A stretch of 37,195 nt of DNA from Thioalkalivibrio versutus (GTDB lineage: Bacteria; Pseudomonadota; Gammaproteobacteria; Ectothiorhodospirales; Ectothiorhodospiraceae): positions 1 through 37,195 of the forward strand of contig NZ_MVAR01000038.1 of assembly GCF_001999325.1 (NCBI RefSeq), read 5' to 3'. Under the pieces are notes generated by a model. That model saw only the letters and a program-made list of their open reading frames with translations. It did no database searches and had not been told where the DNA came from. Shown here piece after piece: positions 12,589 through 24,134 of this stretch. Each line of letters starts with the position of its first letter. The first letter of the stretch is position 1. The translations under genes were made by a program, and so were the position numbers.

Positions 12589-13146
12589 ATGAGCGACAAA
12601 CCCAGGGATACGGCCCCGGAACACGACCAGGAACGCGAGCACCGGTTGAGCGATGCCTATCACCGCATGCTGAACGAGGTCACCGAGGATCTCGAAAAGC
12701 TGGAGGACAAGACCAGCAAGGCGATCACCGAGGCTCTGGAGAACGCCCGCGACCGCGTGCAGAAGGCCAGTGACCTGACCCGCGAAGAGGCTCACGAGGT
12801 GATGGACTACCTGCGCCGCGACCTGCAGGATCTGGGCGCCTACCTCGACAACCGCAGCTCCGACTGGCGTGGCTGGCTACAGATCGATCTGGGTCTGATC
12901 GAGGCCAGCATCAAGAACGCCCTGGAACGCATCGCGGACCGCACCCGGATCGAGATCACCGAACTGACCGCGCGCGCCCAGGTGATGGGCGAGTGGCACA
13001 CCGGCGAGATCACCGGCCCCGGCGAACTGCTCTGCAAGCAATGCGGCCATCCCGTGCACATGACGAAGGTCGGCCGCATCCCGCCGTGCTCCAACTGCCA
13101 CAACACGACGTTCCGTCGCGGCCCCGGCGGGACCGAGGCCGAATAA
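12589..13146 (+). CDS. Zinc-ribbon protein of the DUF1451/YbeL family
   Basis: The 185-residue protein has an acidic, helical N-terminal two-thirds (residues 15-130) with the family phrase SDLTREEAHEVMDYLRRDLQ. A C-terminal zinc ribbon follows: HTGEITGPGELLCKQCGH, with Cys149 and Cys152 paired with Cys167 and Cys170 in PPCSNCHNTTFRRGP. E. coli YbeL has the same plan and lies beside leuS; its function is not established. Here the gene is between the Lon-like protease gene (divergent, 197 nt) and lnt (convergent, 4 nt). A strong GAGGAG at 12577-12582 supports the ATG at 12589. The zinc ribbon could bind nucleic acid or protein, but nothing visible decides this. Confidence 0.88.
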   Translation: MSDKPRDTAPEHDQEREHRLSDAYHRMLNEVTEDLEKLEDKTSKAITEALENARDRVQKASDLTREEAHEVMDYLRRDLQDLGAYLDNRSSDWRGWLQIDLGLIEASIKNALERIADRTRIEITELTARAQVMGEWHTGEITGPGELLCKQCGHPVHMTKVGRIPPCSNCHNTTFRRGPGGTEAE

Positions 13147-13150
13147 CCCG

Positions 13151-14641
13151 TCAGCGTCGGCGGCGACGGCCGACCGCGGCACCGGCAACCACCAGCACCA
13201 GCGCGGCCAGCACGGCCGGCCCCGCCCCGGTGGCGGTTGCCGGCGTCACGCCGTGGCGAGGCTGCAGCGTGCCCGTGACTACCTCGCGGGTGAAGATCCC
13301 CGAACGCTCGAGTATCCGGCCATCGGCATCAATCAGGGCCGAGATGCCGGTATTGGTTGCCCGGATCATCGGGCGCCCGGTCTCCACCGCCCGTACCCGG
13401 GCAATCTGCAGATGCTGGGCCGGGGCGAGGCTGTCGCCAAACCAGGCGTCGTTGGAGACGTTGACCAGGAAGCCGGCCTCCGGCAGCGCGGCGCGGATGT
13501 GGCGCGAATATGCCGCTTCGTAGCAGATGCTGACCCCGGCGGTCTGACCGGCCACCCGCATACGCCCGTCGCCGGTGCCCGGGGAAAGGTCGGACATCGG
13601 GATCGCCAGCAACCGGTCCAGCCAGTCGAGCTGGCCGCGCAACGGGATGTACTCGCCGAAGGGGACCAGCTGGCGCTTGTTGTAGCCGGCCCCGGTGGTC
13701 ACGTTGACCACCGAGTTATACACATGGCGTCCGGCCGACGCATGGTCGAAGACCCCAGTCACCAGTTCGCTGTCATGCTCCGCCAGCGACTGGGCGAGCT
13801 GCCCGAGTGGCTGCTGGACCTCGACATAGAACGCCGGGATCGCGGTCTCCGGCCAGACCACCAGGTCCACCTCACCCGCCTCGCGGGTCAGTTCCTCGTA
13901 GACCCCCAGCGAATACTCGATGCCATCGGCATCCCACTTGCGCGCCTGATCGATGTTGCCCTGGACCATGGCCACCGAGATCGTCTCGCCGCCCGGCTCC
14001 ACCCAGCGCGCGAGCCCCAGCGACAACGAGGCGATCACCAGTGCCCCCACCAGGCCCGCGCCCAGCCAGCGCTGCCGGGTCAGAAACACCAGGACCAGCG
14101 CCACGGCCAGCAGGGCCACCACCAGCCCCGCCCCCAGCTCGCCGACCAGCGGCAGCCAGGGCTGTAGCGGCGTGTCGAGCACGGTGTGGCCGAACAGCAG
14201 CCAGGGGAAGCCGGAGAACAGCCAGGAACGCGCCAGCTCCATCAGCACCAGGCCACCGGCCAGCGCCAGCAAGCCGGCCGGACGCCCCAGTGGCAGGAAG
14301 CGCGCCGCCAATCCGGCCAGCAACGCCGGATAGCCCGCCAGGGCCAGTACGAATAGCACGGTAATCAGCGAGGCGACCACCAGTGGCGCCTGCCCGAACA
14401 CCAACAGGCTATTGAAGATCCAGCTCACCCCCATCCCGAAGAATCCGAGGCCGAAGGCATAGCCCGTCCACGCGGCGCGGCGCGGTCGGGCACCCGGCAA
14501 CAGGGCGAACCACACGGCCAGGGCCAACGGGGCGGCCAGGAACCAGCCAACCGGGGCAAAGGCCAGGGTTGCACCCGCCCCGGCCAGCAGGGCAACGAGC
14601 CCGGAGGCCCAGGGCGGCAGGCGTTCGACAAGGGTCTGCAT
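13151..14641 (-). CDS. lnt: Apolipoprotein N-acyltransferase
   Basis: Lnt adds the third acyl chain to the N-terminal cysteine of lipoproteins in the inner membrane, preparing them for Lol transport. The 496-residue protein has a multi-span N-terminal region (residues about 10-210), then a periplasmic nitrilase-like domain. The catalytic triad is visible as Glu265 in WPETAIP, Lys322 in NKRQLVPFGEYIP and Cys373 in SICYE, corresponding to E. coli Glu267, Lys335 and Cys387. A final membrane helix ends in a run of arginines, which would face the cytoplasm. It starts 5 nt after corC. Substrates in this window include LptE. Confidence 0.97.
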   Translation of the reverse strand: MQTLVERLPPWASGLVALLAGAGATLAFAPVGWFLAAPLALAVWFALLPGARPRRAAWTGYAFGLGFFGMGVSWIFNSLLVFGQAPLVVASLITVLFVLALAGYPALLAGLAARFLPLGRPAGLLALAGGLVLMELARSWLFSGFPWLLFGHTVLDTPLQPWLPLVGELGAGLVVALLAVALVLVFLTRQRWLGAGLVGALVIASLSLGLARWVEPGGETISVAMVQGNIDQARKWDADGIEYSLGVYEELTREAGEVDLVVWPETAIPAFYVEVQQPLGQLAQSLAEHDSELVTGVFDHASAGRHVYNSVVNVTTGAGYNKRQLVPFGEYIPLRGQLDWLDRLLAIPMSDLSPGTGDGRMRVAGQTAGVSICYEAAYSRHIRAALPEAGFLVNVSNDAWFGDSLAPAQHLQIARVRAVETGRPMIRATNTGISALIDADGRILERSGIFTREVVTGTLQPRHGVTPATATGAGPAVLAALVLVVAGAAVGRRRRR

Positions 14642-14646
14642 GCCGA

Positions 14647-15579
14647 TCAGGGGATGTGGCGGTCGTCCGGCTCCCGGGCCGGACCATCGAACGGCTGCGA
14701 GCCTTCACCGGTGGCAGCCTGCATGTCCGGCTCCGGCAGGCGCATCTCCAGCAGGTGCAGGCGCCGGTTGTCAGCGCGCAGGACGCGGAACTGCATACCA
14801 TCCACGACGATCTGTTCGCCACGACGCGGGACATGCCCGAAATGCGACAGCACCAGGCCCCCGATGGTGTCGAAGTCGTCCTCGCTGTAGGCGGTCTGGA
14901 AGTAGGCGTTGAACTCCTCCATCGGGGTCAGCGCCTTGATGGTGTAACGCCCGCCGGGGTGCTGCATGATCTGGGTCAGGTAGTCCTCGACATCGTGCTC
15001 GTCCTCGATCTCGCCGACGATCTGCTCCAGAACGTCCTCGATGGTCACCAGGCCGGCCACGCCGCCATACTCGTCCACCACGATCGCCATGTGGTTGCGG
15101 CTCAGGCGAAATTCCTTCAGCAACACGTTCAGACGCTTGCTCTCCGGCACGAACACCGCCGGGCGCAGGATTTCCTGCATATCGAAGGCGGCATCGTCCG
15201 GCTCGCCAAAGAAGCGCAGCAGGTCCTTGGCCAGCAGGACGCCGACCACCTCGTCGCGGTGATCCCCCACCACCGGCAGGCGCGAATGCGCGGAAGCGAC
15301 CACGTCCGGGAGGAACTCGGAGAGCCCGGCGTCGCGGCGCACCACTTCCATCTGCGCGCGCGGGATCATGATGTCGCGCACCTGCATGTCCGCGACGTTG
15401 AGCACCCCCTCCAGCATGGTCAGGGCCTCGGGATCGACCAGCTCGCGGGCGTGGGCACCGCGCAGGCACTCGATCAGCTCGTGTCGGGTCGCCGGCTCGC
15501 GGCGCGGGCGCAGGATCTCGCCGGCGCGGATCAGCCAGCGCCGCCAGATGGGTTGTTCGTCGGGTTCGGGTTCAGGCAT
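14647..15579 (-). CDS. corC: CorC/YbeX family CBS-domain protein
   Basis: The 310-residue protein carries two CBS domains, the first starting with [16 protein letters not shown] and the second with [24 protein letters not shown] (in part), followed by a C-terminal CorC_HlyC domain with [17 protein letters not shown]. It lacks a DUF21 membrane domain, as does E. coli CorC (292 residues), which has been linked to magnesium and cobalt efflux and, as YbeX, to ribosome maturation. The ATG at 15579 is chosen because it gives a family-length N-terminus and overlaps the ybeY stop by 8 nt; an in-frame start 18 codons upstream is possible. It lies between ybeY and lnt, the conserved order. Confidence 0.93.
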   Translation of the reverse strand: MPEPEPDEQPIWRRWLIRAGEILRPRREPATRHELIECLRGAHARELVDPEALTMLEGVLNVADMQVRDIMIPRAQMEVVRRDAGLSEFLPDVVASAHSRLPVVGDHRDEVVGVLLAKDLLRFFGEPDDAAFDMQEILRPAVFVPESKRLNVLLKEFRLSRNHMAIVVDEYGGVAGLVTIEDVLEQIVGEIEDEHDVEDYLTQIMQHPGGRYTIKALTPMEEFNAYFQTAYSEDDFDTIGGLVLSHFGHVPRRGEQIVVDGMQFRVLRADNRRLHLLEMRLPEPDMQAATGEGSQPFDGPAREPDDRHIP

Positions 15580-16087
15580 CGGGGGCGGTTCCGGCAGGAT
15601 GCGGCGACAGGACGCGGGCCGGAGGGTCGGCATCGTAGGGGTTGGGATAGCCTAACCCGGCCAGGATCGAGGACTCAATTGCCTCCATCCGCGCGGCCTC
15701 GTCCGGCGTCTGGTGATCCATGCCCTGCAGGTGCAACATCCCGTGCACCACCATGTGGTGGTAATGGGCCGCCAGCGTCTTGCCCTGTTCCGCCGCCTCG
15801 CGCGCCAGCACCGGCACGCACAGGACGACATCACCGAGATAGGCGCTCGCCTCGGGCGGCAAGCCCGGCGGCAGCGCCGGCGCCGGGAATGACAGCACAT
15901 TGGTCGCGTAGTCGCGTCCCCGGAAGGTGTGATTCAGCGACTGTCCCTCCTCGGCCTCCACCAGGCGCAGAGTGACTGTGGCCGCGCCCGCCCCGCGCCA
16001 GGCGGCGCGGGCCGCCCGGTGCAAGGTGGTGGGGCCGGGCAGACCGGCACGCGGAACAGCGTATTGCACCGCGATTTCAAGCGCCAT
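15572..16087 (-). CDS. ybeY: Endoribonuclease YbeY (rRNA maturation factor)
   Basis: YbeY is a zinc-dependent single-strand endoribonuclease needed for 16S rRNA 3'-end maturation and late ribosome quality control. The 171-residue product has the UPF0054 signature with zinc ligands His115, His119 and His125 in [11 protein letters not shown], and the upstream NVLSFP segment. The ATG at 16087 overlaps the phoH stop by 11 nt, suggesting coupled translation. The longer open frame upstream reads a phoH shadow. The C-terminal 15 residues, proline- and alanine-rich, extend past the usual end. Confidence 0.95.
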   Translation of the reverse strand: MALEIAVQYAVPRAGLPGPTTLHRAARAAWRGAGAATVTLRLVEAEEGQSLNHTFRGRDYATNVLSFPAPALPPGLPPEASAYLGDVVLCVPVLAREAAEQGKTLAAHYHHMVVHGMLHLQGMDHQTPDEAARMEAIESSILAGLGYPNPYDADPPARVLSPHPAGTAPDA

Positions 16088-17090
16088 CGGCACCCCGCCC
16101 GGAACCGGGCTCCGACTCCCCAGTCGGCTTGCCAGACGCATGGTCGTGGGCCTCGTAGGCCTCGACGATGCGCTGCACCAGCGGGTGGCGCACCACGTCA
16201 CCGGCCTGGAAACGGGTGATATGCACCCCCTCCACGCCCTGCAGGATCTGCATCGCGTGCTTGAGGCCCGATCCCTGCCCCCGCGGCAGGTCAACCTGGG
16301 TGATGTCGCCGTTGACCACCGCAGTGGAGCCGAAGCCGATGCGGGTCAGGAACATCTTCATCTGCTCGAGGGTGGTGTTCTGCGCCTCGTCGAGGATGAT
16401 GAAGGCCTCGTTCAGGGTGCGCCCGCGCATGTAGGCCAGCGGCGCGACTTCGATCACCTGGCGTTCCATCAAGCGTGCGGTCTGATCGAAGCCCATCAGT
16501 TCGTACAGGGCGTCGTACATCGGCCGCAGGTAAGGGTCGATCTTCTGCGCCAGATCGCCGGGCAAAAAGCCCAGGCGCTCGCCGGCCTCCACCGCCGGAC
16601 GCACGAGCACCAGGCGCTGCACGCGGTCCTGCTCCAGTGCGGCGACCGCGGCGGCCACCGCAAGGTAGGTCTTGCCGGTCCCGGCCGGGCCGATGCCAAA
16701 ACTGAGATCGTGCCGCGCGATCGCGGACAGGTATTTCGCCTGACGCGGGCCGCGACCACGGATCACCGCGCGTTTGAGGCGCAACGTGGGATCGTCGCCC
16801 GTGCCCTCGGGCTCCGCCAACCCCTCAACATGGGCGGTCTGCAGCGCGGTATGCACCTGCTCCAGGCTGACCGGTTCTTCCTGCGCCATCCGGTGCAGGT
16901 CGTGGATCAAGGCCCCGGCCGCCTTCACGGCACCGCCCGGCCCGGTGAGATTGAAGCGCGGCCCGCGATTGTGCACGGCCACGCCCAGGCGCGACTCGAT
17001 CAGGCGCAGGTGGGCATCCAGCGGCCCGGAGATCCGCGCGAGCGTCTCCTGGTCACCAGGCTCCAGGGTGAAATCCAGACGATTGGCCAT
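16077..17090 (-). CDS. ybeZ: PhoH-like ATPase (YbeZ)
   Basis: The 337-residue protein has an N-terminal KH-like region (about 15-75) and a P-loop PhoH domain. The Walker A motif is GPAGTGKT (134-141) and Walker B is FIILDEAQN (Asp234, Glu235); [13 protein letters not shown] and GVHITRF follow. YbeZ-type proteins pair genetically and physically with YbeY and are thought to act as RNA-associated ATPases or helicases in rRNA processing; the exact substrate is unsettled. The name PhoH is historical and does not by itself imply phosphate control; no Pho box was noticed. It follows miaB by 12 nt and overlaps ybeY. Confidence 0.95.
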   Translation of the reverse strand: MANRLDFTLEPGDQETLARISGPLDAHLRLIESRLGVAVHNRGPRFNLTGPGGAVKAAGALIHDLHRMAQEEPVSLEQVHTALQTAHVEGLAEPEGTGDDPTLRLKRAVIRGRGPRQAKYLSAIARHDLSFGIGPAGTGKTYLAVAAAVAALEQDRVQRLVLVRPAVEAGERLGFLPGDLAQKIDPYLRPMYDALYELMGFDQTARLMERQVIEVAPLAYMRGRTLNEAFIILDEAQNTTLEQMKMFLTRIGFGSTAVVNGDITQVDLPRGQGSGLKHAMQILQGVEGVHITRFQAGDVVRHPLVQRIVEAYEAHDHASGKPTGESEPGSGRGADGA

Positions 17091-17102
17091 GCGTCGGTTT
17101 CC

Positions 17103-18455
17103 CTAGGCGCCGACGGCGGCGGGCATTGTCCGCTCCACCGTGCGCCCGCGCAGGGAATGTGCCAGGGCCTCGGTAATCTCGACCGGGATCAACTGCCCGA
17201 TCAGGCCGGGGTCCCCGGCGAAGTTGACGATGCGGTTGTTCGCCGTGCGCGCGGCCAGTTCGCCGGGGTTGCGCTTGGCCGGACCTTCTACCAGTACCGG
17301 CTCGATGTTGCCCACCATGGACTCGTTTCGCGCGCGGCCGTTCTGCTCGATCAGGGCCTGCAACTCGGCCAGACGGGCCTTCTTGGTCGCCATCGGCACG
17401 TCATCCGGCAGCGATGCGGCCGGGGTGCCCGGACGCGCGCTGTAGATAAAGCTGAAGGAGAAATCAAAATGCAGCTCCTCGATCAGCTTCATCGTCGCGG
17501 CGTGGTCGGCGTCGGTCTCGCCGGGGAAGCCGACGATGAAGTCCGAGGAGAGATCCAGGTCCGGGCGCGCCTCGCGCAGGCGGCGGATCTTGGACTTGTA
17601 TTCCAGGATCGTGTGACCGCGCTTCATCTGCGCCAGGATGCGGTCGGAGCCGCTTTGCACCGGCAGGTGCAGGTGACTGACCAGCTTCGGTTCGTCGGCA
17701 AAGGCTTGGATCAGCGAATCGGAAAACTCCACCGGGTGCGAGGTAGTGAAGCGGATGCGCTCGATCCCGTCGACCGCCGCAACATAGTGGATCAGCAGGG
17801 CCAGGTCCGCAGTGTCGCCGTCATCCATCGGCCCGCGGTAGGCATTCACGTTCTGCCCCAGCAGGTTGATCTCCCTGACCCCCTGCGCGGCCAGCGCGAC
17901 CACCTCGGCAATCACGTCGTCGAACGGGCGGCTGATCTCGTCGCCGCGCGTGTAGGGCACCACGCAGAAGCTGCAGTACTTGGAGCAGCCTTCCATCACC
18001 GAGACGAACGCACTCGGACCGTCGGCCTTCGGCTCCGGCAGGCGGTCGAATTTCTCGATCTCGGGGAAGGAGATATCCACCACCGGGGCGCGCTCACGGC
18101 GCACCGACTGGATCATGGCCGGCAGGCGGTGCAGGGTCTGCGGGCCGAACACCAGATCCACGTACGGGGCCCGGGCGCGCAGGGCATCGCCCTCCTGACT
18201 GGCAACACAACCGCCCACACCGATGATCACCTCCGGCCGGCGTTCCTTGATCTGCCGCCAGCGCCCCAGTAGCGAGAAGACCTTCTCCTGCGCCTTCTCG
18301 CGAATGGAGCAGGTGTTCATCAGCAGCAGGTCGGCCTGCTCCGGATCATCGGTACGCTCCGCCCCGTGCAGCTCACGCAGTGCGTCGAGCATGCGATCGG
18401 AGTCGTACTCGTTCATCTGACAGCCGTGCGTCTGGATGTAGACCTTGCGGATCAT
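17103..18455 (-). CDS. miaB: tRNA-2-methylthio-N6-dimethylallyladenosine synthase
   Basis: MiaB is a radical-SAM methylthiotransferase that converts i6A37 to ms2i6A37 in tRNAs reading UNN codons. The 450-residue protein has all three parts: an N-terminal methylthiotransferase domain binding an auxiliary iron-sulfur cluster through Cys12 (HGCQMNEYD), Cys49 (NTCSIR) and Cys83 (GGCVAS); the radical-SAM motif CSKYCSFC with Cys157, Cys161 and Cys164; and a C-terminal TRAM domain (about 380-445). It heads the miaB-ybeZ-ybeY-corC-lnt operon, and its own promoter may lie in the 45-nt gap from ssb. Confidence 0.98.
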   Translation of the reverse strand: MIRKVYIQTHGCQMNEYDSDRMLDALRELHGAERTDDPEQADLLLMNTCSIREKAQEKVFSLLGRWRQIKERRPEVIIGVGGCVASQEGDALRARAPYVDLVFGPQTLHRLPAMIQSVRRERAPVVDISFPEIEKFDRLPEPKADGPSAFVSVMEGCSKYCSFCVVPYTRGDEISRPFDDVIAEVVALAAQGVREINLLGQNVNAYRGPMDDGDTADLALLIHYVAAVDGIERIRFTTSHPVEFSDSLIQAFADEPKLVSHLHLPVQSGSDRILAQMKRGHTILEYKSKIRRLREARPDLDLSSDFIVGFPGETDADHAATMKLIEELHFDFSFSFIYSARPGTPAASLPDDVPMATKKARLAELQALIEQNGRARNESMVGNIEPVLVEGPAKRNPGELAARTANNRIVNFAGDPGLIGQLIPVEITEALAHSLRGRTVERTMPAAVGA

Positions 18456-18488
18456 GCTCTCGGTACTTCGCTAGTGGGTGAACAGTGG

Positions 18489-18494
18489 CTTATA
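18489..18494 (-). promoter_or_regulatory. Candidate -10 element upstream of miaB
   Basis: On the minus strand TATAAG matches five of six positions of TATAAT and would start transcription about 28 nt before the miaB ATG. No good -35 is visible at 17 nt, and no terminator separates ssb from miaB, so readthrough from ssb is equally possible. Confidence 0.28.
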
Positions 18495-18500
18495 TGGACG

Positions 18501-18986
18501 TTAAAACGGGACGTCGTCGTCATCGAAGCCGCCGCCGGAGGCCGGCGCGTTGCTGCGGTTGCCGCCTTGCTGGCCACCGCCGCCGTAGGCATTGCCGCCG
18601 CCATAACCCGGGTCCTGGTCGAAACCGCCACCACCGCCGCCACTGCCACCGCGGCCGCCGATCAGCTGCATCTCGTTGGCCACGACCTCGGTGCTGTAAC
18701 GATCGTTACCGGATTGGTCCTGCCATTTGCGGGTCTGGATCTTGCCTTCGACATAGACCTGCGAGCCCTTGGACAGGTACTGCGCGGCGATATCTGCCAG
18801 GCGCCCGAACATCACCACCCGGTGCCATTCGGTGTTCTCGCGCTTCTCGCCGGAGTTCTTGTCGGTCCACTGCTCCGACGTCGCCAGACGCAGATTGGTG
18901 ACGGTAACCCCGTTCGGGGTCTCGCGCTTTTCCGGGTCGGCCCCGAGGTTGCCGAGCAGGATGACTTTGTTGACGCCGCGGGCCAT
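18501..18986 (-). CDS. ssb: Single-stranded DNA-binding protein
   Basis: The 161-residue protein has an N-terminal OB fold (about 1-108, beginning [18 protein letters not shown]), a glycine-rich flexible linker (about 111-150) and the acidic tip DDDDVPF that recruits chi (holC, 674-1096), RecO, PriA and other partners. SSB coats single-stranded DNA as a tetramer in replication, repair and recombination. The start at 18986 is set by the canonical N-terminus and by an AGGAGG on the minus strand five to ten nt upstream; the longer open frame is spurious. The order uvrA, MFS gene, ssb is seen in related genomes. No CTGT-N8-ACAG LexA box is visible upstream. Confidence 0.97.
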   Translation of the reverse strand: MARGVNKVILLGNLGADPEKRETPNGVTVTNLRLATSEQWTDKNSGEKRENTEWHRVVMFGRLADIAAQYLSKGSQVYVEGKIQTRKWQDQSGNDRYSTEVVANEMQLIGGRGGSGGGGGGFDQDPGYGGGNAYGGGGQQGGNRSNAPASGGGFDDDDVPF

Positions 18987-19025
18987 GGGGCCTCCTTGTG
19001 TCCAGCATGGAGAAACAGATTCGGT

Positions 19026-19054
19026 AGTGTAGCAGCCCACCCCGGCCGCGACAG
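19026..19054 (-). promoter_or_regulatory. Candidate sigma-70 promoter for ssb
   Basis: On the minus strand a -10-like TACACT (19026-19031) is preceded 17 nt upstream by CTGTCG (19049-19054). Matches are four and three of six. The start point would be about 33 nt from the ssb ATG, inside the 128-nt gap after yajR. Confidence 0.3.
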
Positions 19055-19114
19055 TGCACCGGTCCGGGATGTGGACAGATTCGCGCGGCCAGTCGGGGAG
19101 GCATTGCGCGCGTT

Positions 19115-20485
19115 CTACGCGCCTGGCTTGCGCGCCAACCAGGCTGTCAGCTCGGGGGTGTCCGGGCCTCCTGGCTCCACCTTCAGGTACAAGGAACCGG
19201 CATCCGGTGACAGGTCCGCCTCGTGCACGCCGGGCCATGCGGCAAGCGCCCGCAGCAGTTCCGCGTCACGACCGGACCAGTGGTCGGGTACCGCGACCAC
19301 CCGGTTCGACCGGTAGCGCGGATGCATCCCGCGGGCGATCCACCACCAGGCCAGCAGCAACGGCACCCCAGCAAGGAACACCCCGACCGGCCCGACCAGT
19401 GTCAGCAGGACACCTCCCAGCACGCCGCCGGCGAAGATCCCAAGGAACTGCGCGGTGGCAAAGCCGCCCATCGCCGTGCCCTTGTGGGCGACCGGCGCCA
19501 CGCGCGCAATCAGCGACGGCAGTCCCGCCTCAAGCAGGTTGAAGGCGGCAAAGAACAGGACCATCAGCGCCGCCAGCGTCCACAGACCGCCGCCGTCGAG
19601 CACCAGCAGGGCCAGCAGGATCTGCACCCCGGCCAGCAGGGCGATCGCCCCGCGCAACACGCTGTGCACGCGCCGGCGGCGCTCGCCGAAGATGATCCCC
19701 GGGAGCATCAGCGCGAACCCCGCCAGCAGCACCGGCACATAGAACTTCCAGTGGCTGGCACCCGCTAGCCCGAGCGTCTCCACCAGCAGCACCGGGATAA
19801 CCAGAAAGTTCGCGGCCAGGACCAGGTGCAGCACGAAGATGCCGAGGTTCAGGCGCAACAGGTCCGGGGCGCGCAGCACGCGGGGCAGTGCCGACCAGAC
19901 CGGCACCATGTCCGGGTGTGCCCGCGCCCGTGCCGGGGTTGGCACCCAAAGGAACAGGATCACGATCGCAACCAGCCCGAGCAATGCCGACAGGCCGAAG
20001 ATCCCGGACAATCCCGCCGCCTGGTCCACCACCGGGCCCAGGGCCATCGCTGCGGTGAAGGTCAGGCCGATGGTCAGCCCGATCACGGCGAGGGCCCGCA
20101 TACGCCGTTCCTCGCCGACCAGGTCCGCTGTCAGGGCCAGGATCACCGCTGCCACCGCACCCGCCCCCTGCAGGGCACGCCCGAGGATGATGCCGTGGAT
20201 GGTCTCGGCTACCGCGGCGAGCACACTGCCAGCAACGAACAGCAACAGCCCGGCGAGGATCAGCGGCTTGCGGCCGACCCGGTCCGACAAGAGACCGAAC
20301 GGGATCTGCAGCACGGCCTGGGTGAGTCCGTAGATCCCGAGCGCCAGGCCCATCAGCAGCGGGGTTGCGCCGGGGATACGGTCGGCATGCAGCATGAACA
20401 CCGGCAGGACCATGAACAGGCCGGCCATGCGCACGCCATAAATCGCCGCCAGCCCAGTGGTGGCGCGCAGCTCGCGGGGATTCAT
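19115..20485 (-). CDS. yajR: MFS transporter, YajR-type with C-terminal ferredoxin-like domain
   Basis: The 456-residue protein has the 12-span major facilitator layout. Motif A between spans 2 and 3 reads [13 protein letters not shown], preceded by [14 protein letters not shown] and followed by [12 protein letters not shown], all close to E. coli YajR. The last 65 residues, beginning near [12 protein letters not shown] and ending in [10 protein letters not shown], fit the small soluble YAM domain seen in YajR. The transported substrate is not established; YajR is classed as a drug-efflux-like proton antiporter. The start is the ATG at 20485; a TTG at 20509 would add eight residues. It is divergent from uvrA and followed by ssb on the same strand. 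Confidence 0.85.
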   Translation of the reverse strand: MNPRELRATTGLAAIYGVRMAGLFMVLPVFMLHADRIPGATPLLMGLALGIYGLTQAVLQIPFGLLSDRVGRKPLILAGLLLFVAGSVLAAVAETIHGIILGRALQGAGAVAAVILALTADLVGEERRMRALAVIGLTIGLTFTAAMALGPVVDQAAGLSGIFGLSALLGLVAIVILFLWVPTPARARAHPDMVPVWSALPRVLRAPDLLRLNLGIFVLHLVLAANFLVIPVLLVETLGLAGASHWKFYVPVLLAGFALMLPGIIFGERRRRVHSVLRGAIALLAGVQILLALLVLDGGGLWTLAALMVLFFAAFNLLEAGLPSLIARVAPVAHKGTAMGGFATAQFLGIFAGGVLGGVLLTLVGPVGVFLAGVPLLLAWWWIARGMHPRYRSNRVVAVPDHWSGRDAELLRALAAWPGVHEADLSPDAGSLYLKVEPGGPDTPELTAWLARKPGA

Positions 20486-20612
20486 GGCGTCCGGGACCGA
20501 CGCAGGCAAGAAGAGCTCTTCATGTCCGGGGAGTTTACCGGCAAGCGCGGCGGGGAAACCATGGCGAGCGCGGCCCGGGTGTTACCATGGATGGTTTGCG
20601 GCGCCCCAATGG

Positions 20613-20630
20613 AAACACTGATCCGTGTTT
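20613..20630. promoter_or_regulatory. 18-bp inverted repeat between yajR and uvrA
   Basis: The sequence AAACACTGATCCGTGTTT is a near-perfect palindrome: eight of nine base pairs match, with perfect 6-bp outer arms. It lies in the 192-nt divergent gap, 48 nt before the uvrA ATG. The form suits a dimeric regulator operator, but no family can be named and it is not a CTGT-N8-ACAG LexA box. Confidence 0.4.
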
Positions 20631-20677
20631 TCGCTAGCGCGCCGCGCGACGTAACCCAGTGGAGTCGATCCAGCCCC

Positions 20678-23530
<2,853 letters not shown>

Positions 23531-23633
23531 CCACCCGCGGCCTTTTCCATGTCCACGGGCTGCGCGCCTGCGCACCGTCCCCACAGGCCGCGCTTCCCTC
23601 TCTCTTTCTAAATTCGCCGTTACCCAGACGCAA

Positions 23634-23658
23634 GAAAGCCGGCCCAAGGCCGGCTTTC
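23634..23658. terminator. Bidirectional hairpin terminator for alpha operon and uvrA
   Basis: A perfect 11-bp stem (GAAAGCCGGCC, 23634-23644, with 23648-23658) encloses a 3-nt loop. On the minus strand it ends in CTTTCTTG, a short T-rich tail suiting termination after rplQ, 45 nt past its stop. On the plus strand the tail TTTCC is weaker, but the element lies 104 nt after uvrA and may serve both. Confidence 0.8.
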
Positions 23659-23702
23659 CAAGCGCTCAACCTGCGAGCGCGCTTTCCTCTGGCGACGAAC
23701 CC

Positions 23703-24092
23703 TCAGGCGGCTTCGCCTTCTCCGGCATCCAGTTCCGGACGATCCACGAGTTCAACGTAGGCCATCGGGGCATTATCACCCGCGCGGTTGCCGCACTTCA
23801 GGATCCGCAGGTAGCCACCGGGACGCGCCTGGTAGCGCGGACCCAGTTCGGCGAACAGCTTGCCCACAATCTCCTTGTCACGAAGACGGGCAAACGCCAG
23901 CCGACGACCGTGAACGCTGTCTTCCTTGGCCAGCGTGATCAGCGGTTCGGCGACGCGACGCAGCTCTTTCGCCTTGGGCAGCGTGGTCTTGATCAGTTCG
24001 TGCCGGAACAGGGCCACGGACATGGCCTGAAACGTGGCCTTGCGGTGCGAGCTGTTGCGGCCAAGCTGACGGCCGGAATGACGATGACGCAT
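23703..24092 (-). CDS. rplQ: 50S ribosomal protein L17
   Basis: bL17 lies near the polypeptide exit tunnel of the 50S subunit. The 129-residue product (E. coli 127) opens with [18 protein letters not shown] and has the conserved [12 protein letters not shown]-like segment [18 protein letters not shown]. It is the last gene of the alpha operon, 42 nt after rpoA. Its Shine-Dalgarno AGAGG can pair with CCTCT next to the ATG, and a GC hairpin followed by six T residues lies in the same spacer. Confidence 0.97.
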   Translation of the reverse strand: MRHRHSGRQLGRNSSHRKATFQAMSVALFRHELIKTTLPKAKELRRVAEPLITLAKEDSVHGRRLAFARLRDKEIVGKLFAELGPRYQARPGGYLRILKCGNRAGDNAPMAYVELVDRPELDAGEGEAA

Positions 24093-24106
24093 GAGAGGCT
24101 TCCTCT

Positions 24107-24130
24107 AAAAAACGATGGGCGCGGGGCGCC
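24107..24130 (-). terminator. Possible attenuator between rpoA and rplQ
   Basis: On the minus strand a 5-bp GC stem (GGCGC/GCGCC, loop ccc; 24118-24130) is followed by CATCG and then TTTTTT (24107-24112). The stem is short and the T-run is displaced by five bases, so it would be a weak or pausing terminator. It lies immediately after the rpoA stop codon. Confidence 0.35.
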
Positions 24131-24134
24131 GTGA

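Noticed and set aside
15972-18272. A 766-codon plus-strand open frame opposite ybeY, ybeZ and miaB
   Set aside because: It spans three genes with intact catalytic motifs on the other strand and has no ribosome-binding site or recognisable domain.
18520-18660. Repeat-like GC-rich tract
   Set aside because: It encodes the normal glycine-rich linker of SSB and is not a separate DNA repeat.
19826-20677. N-terminal extension of uvrA by 284 codons
   Set aside because: The added part is antisense to yajR, low in complexity (Gln/His/Arg-rich) and has no UvrA homology; the canonical N-terminus starts at 20678.
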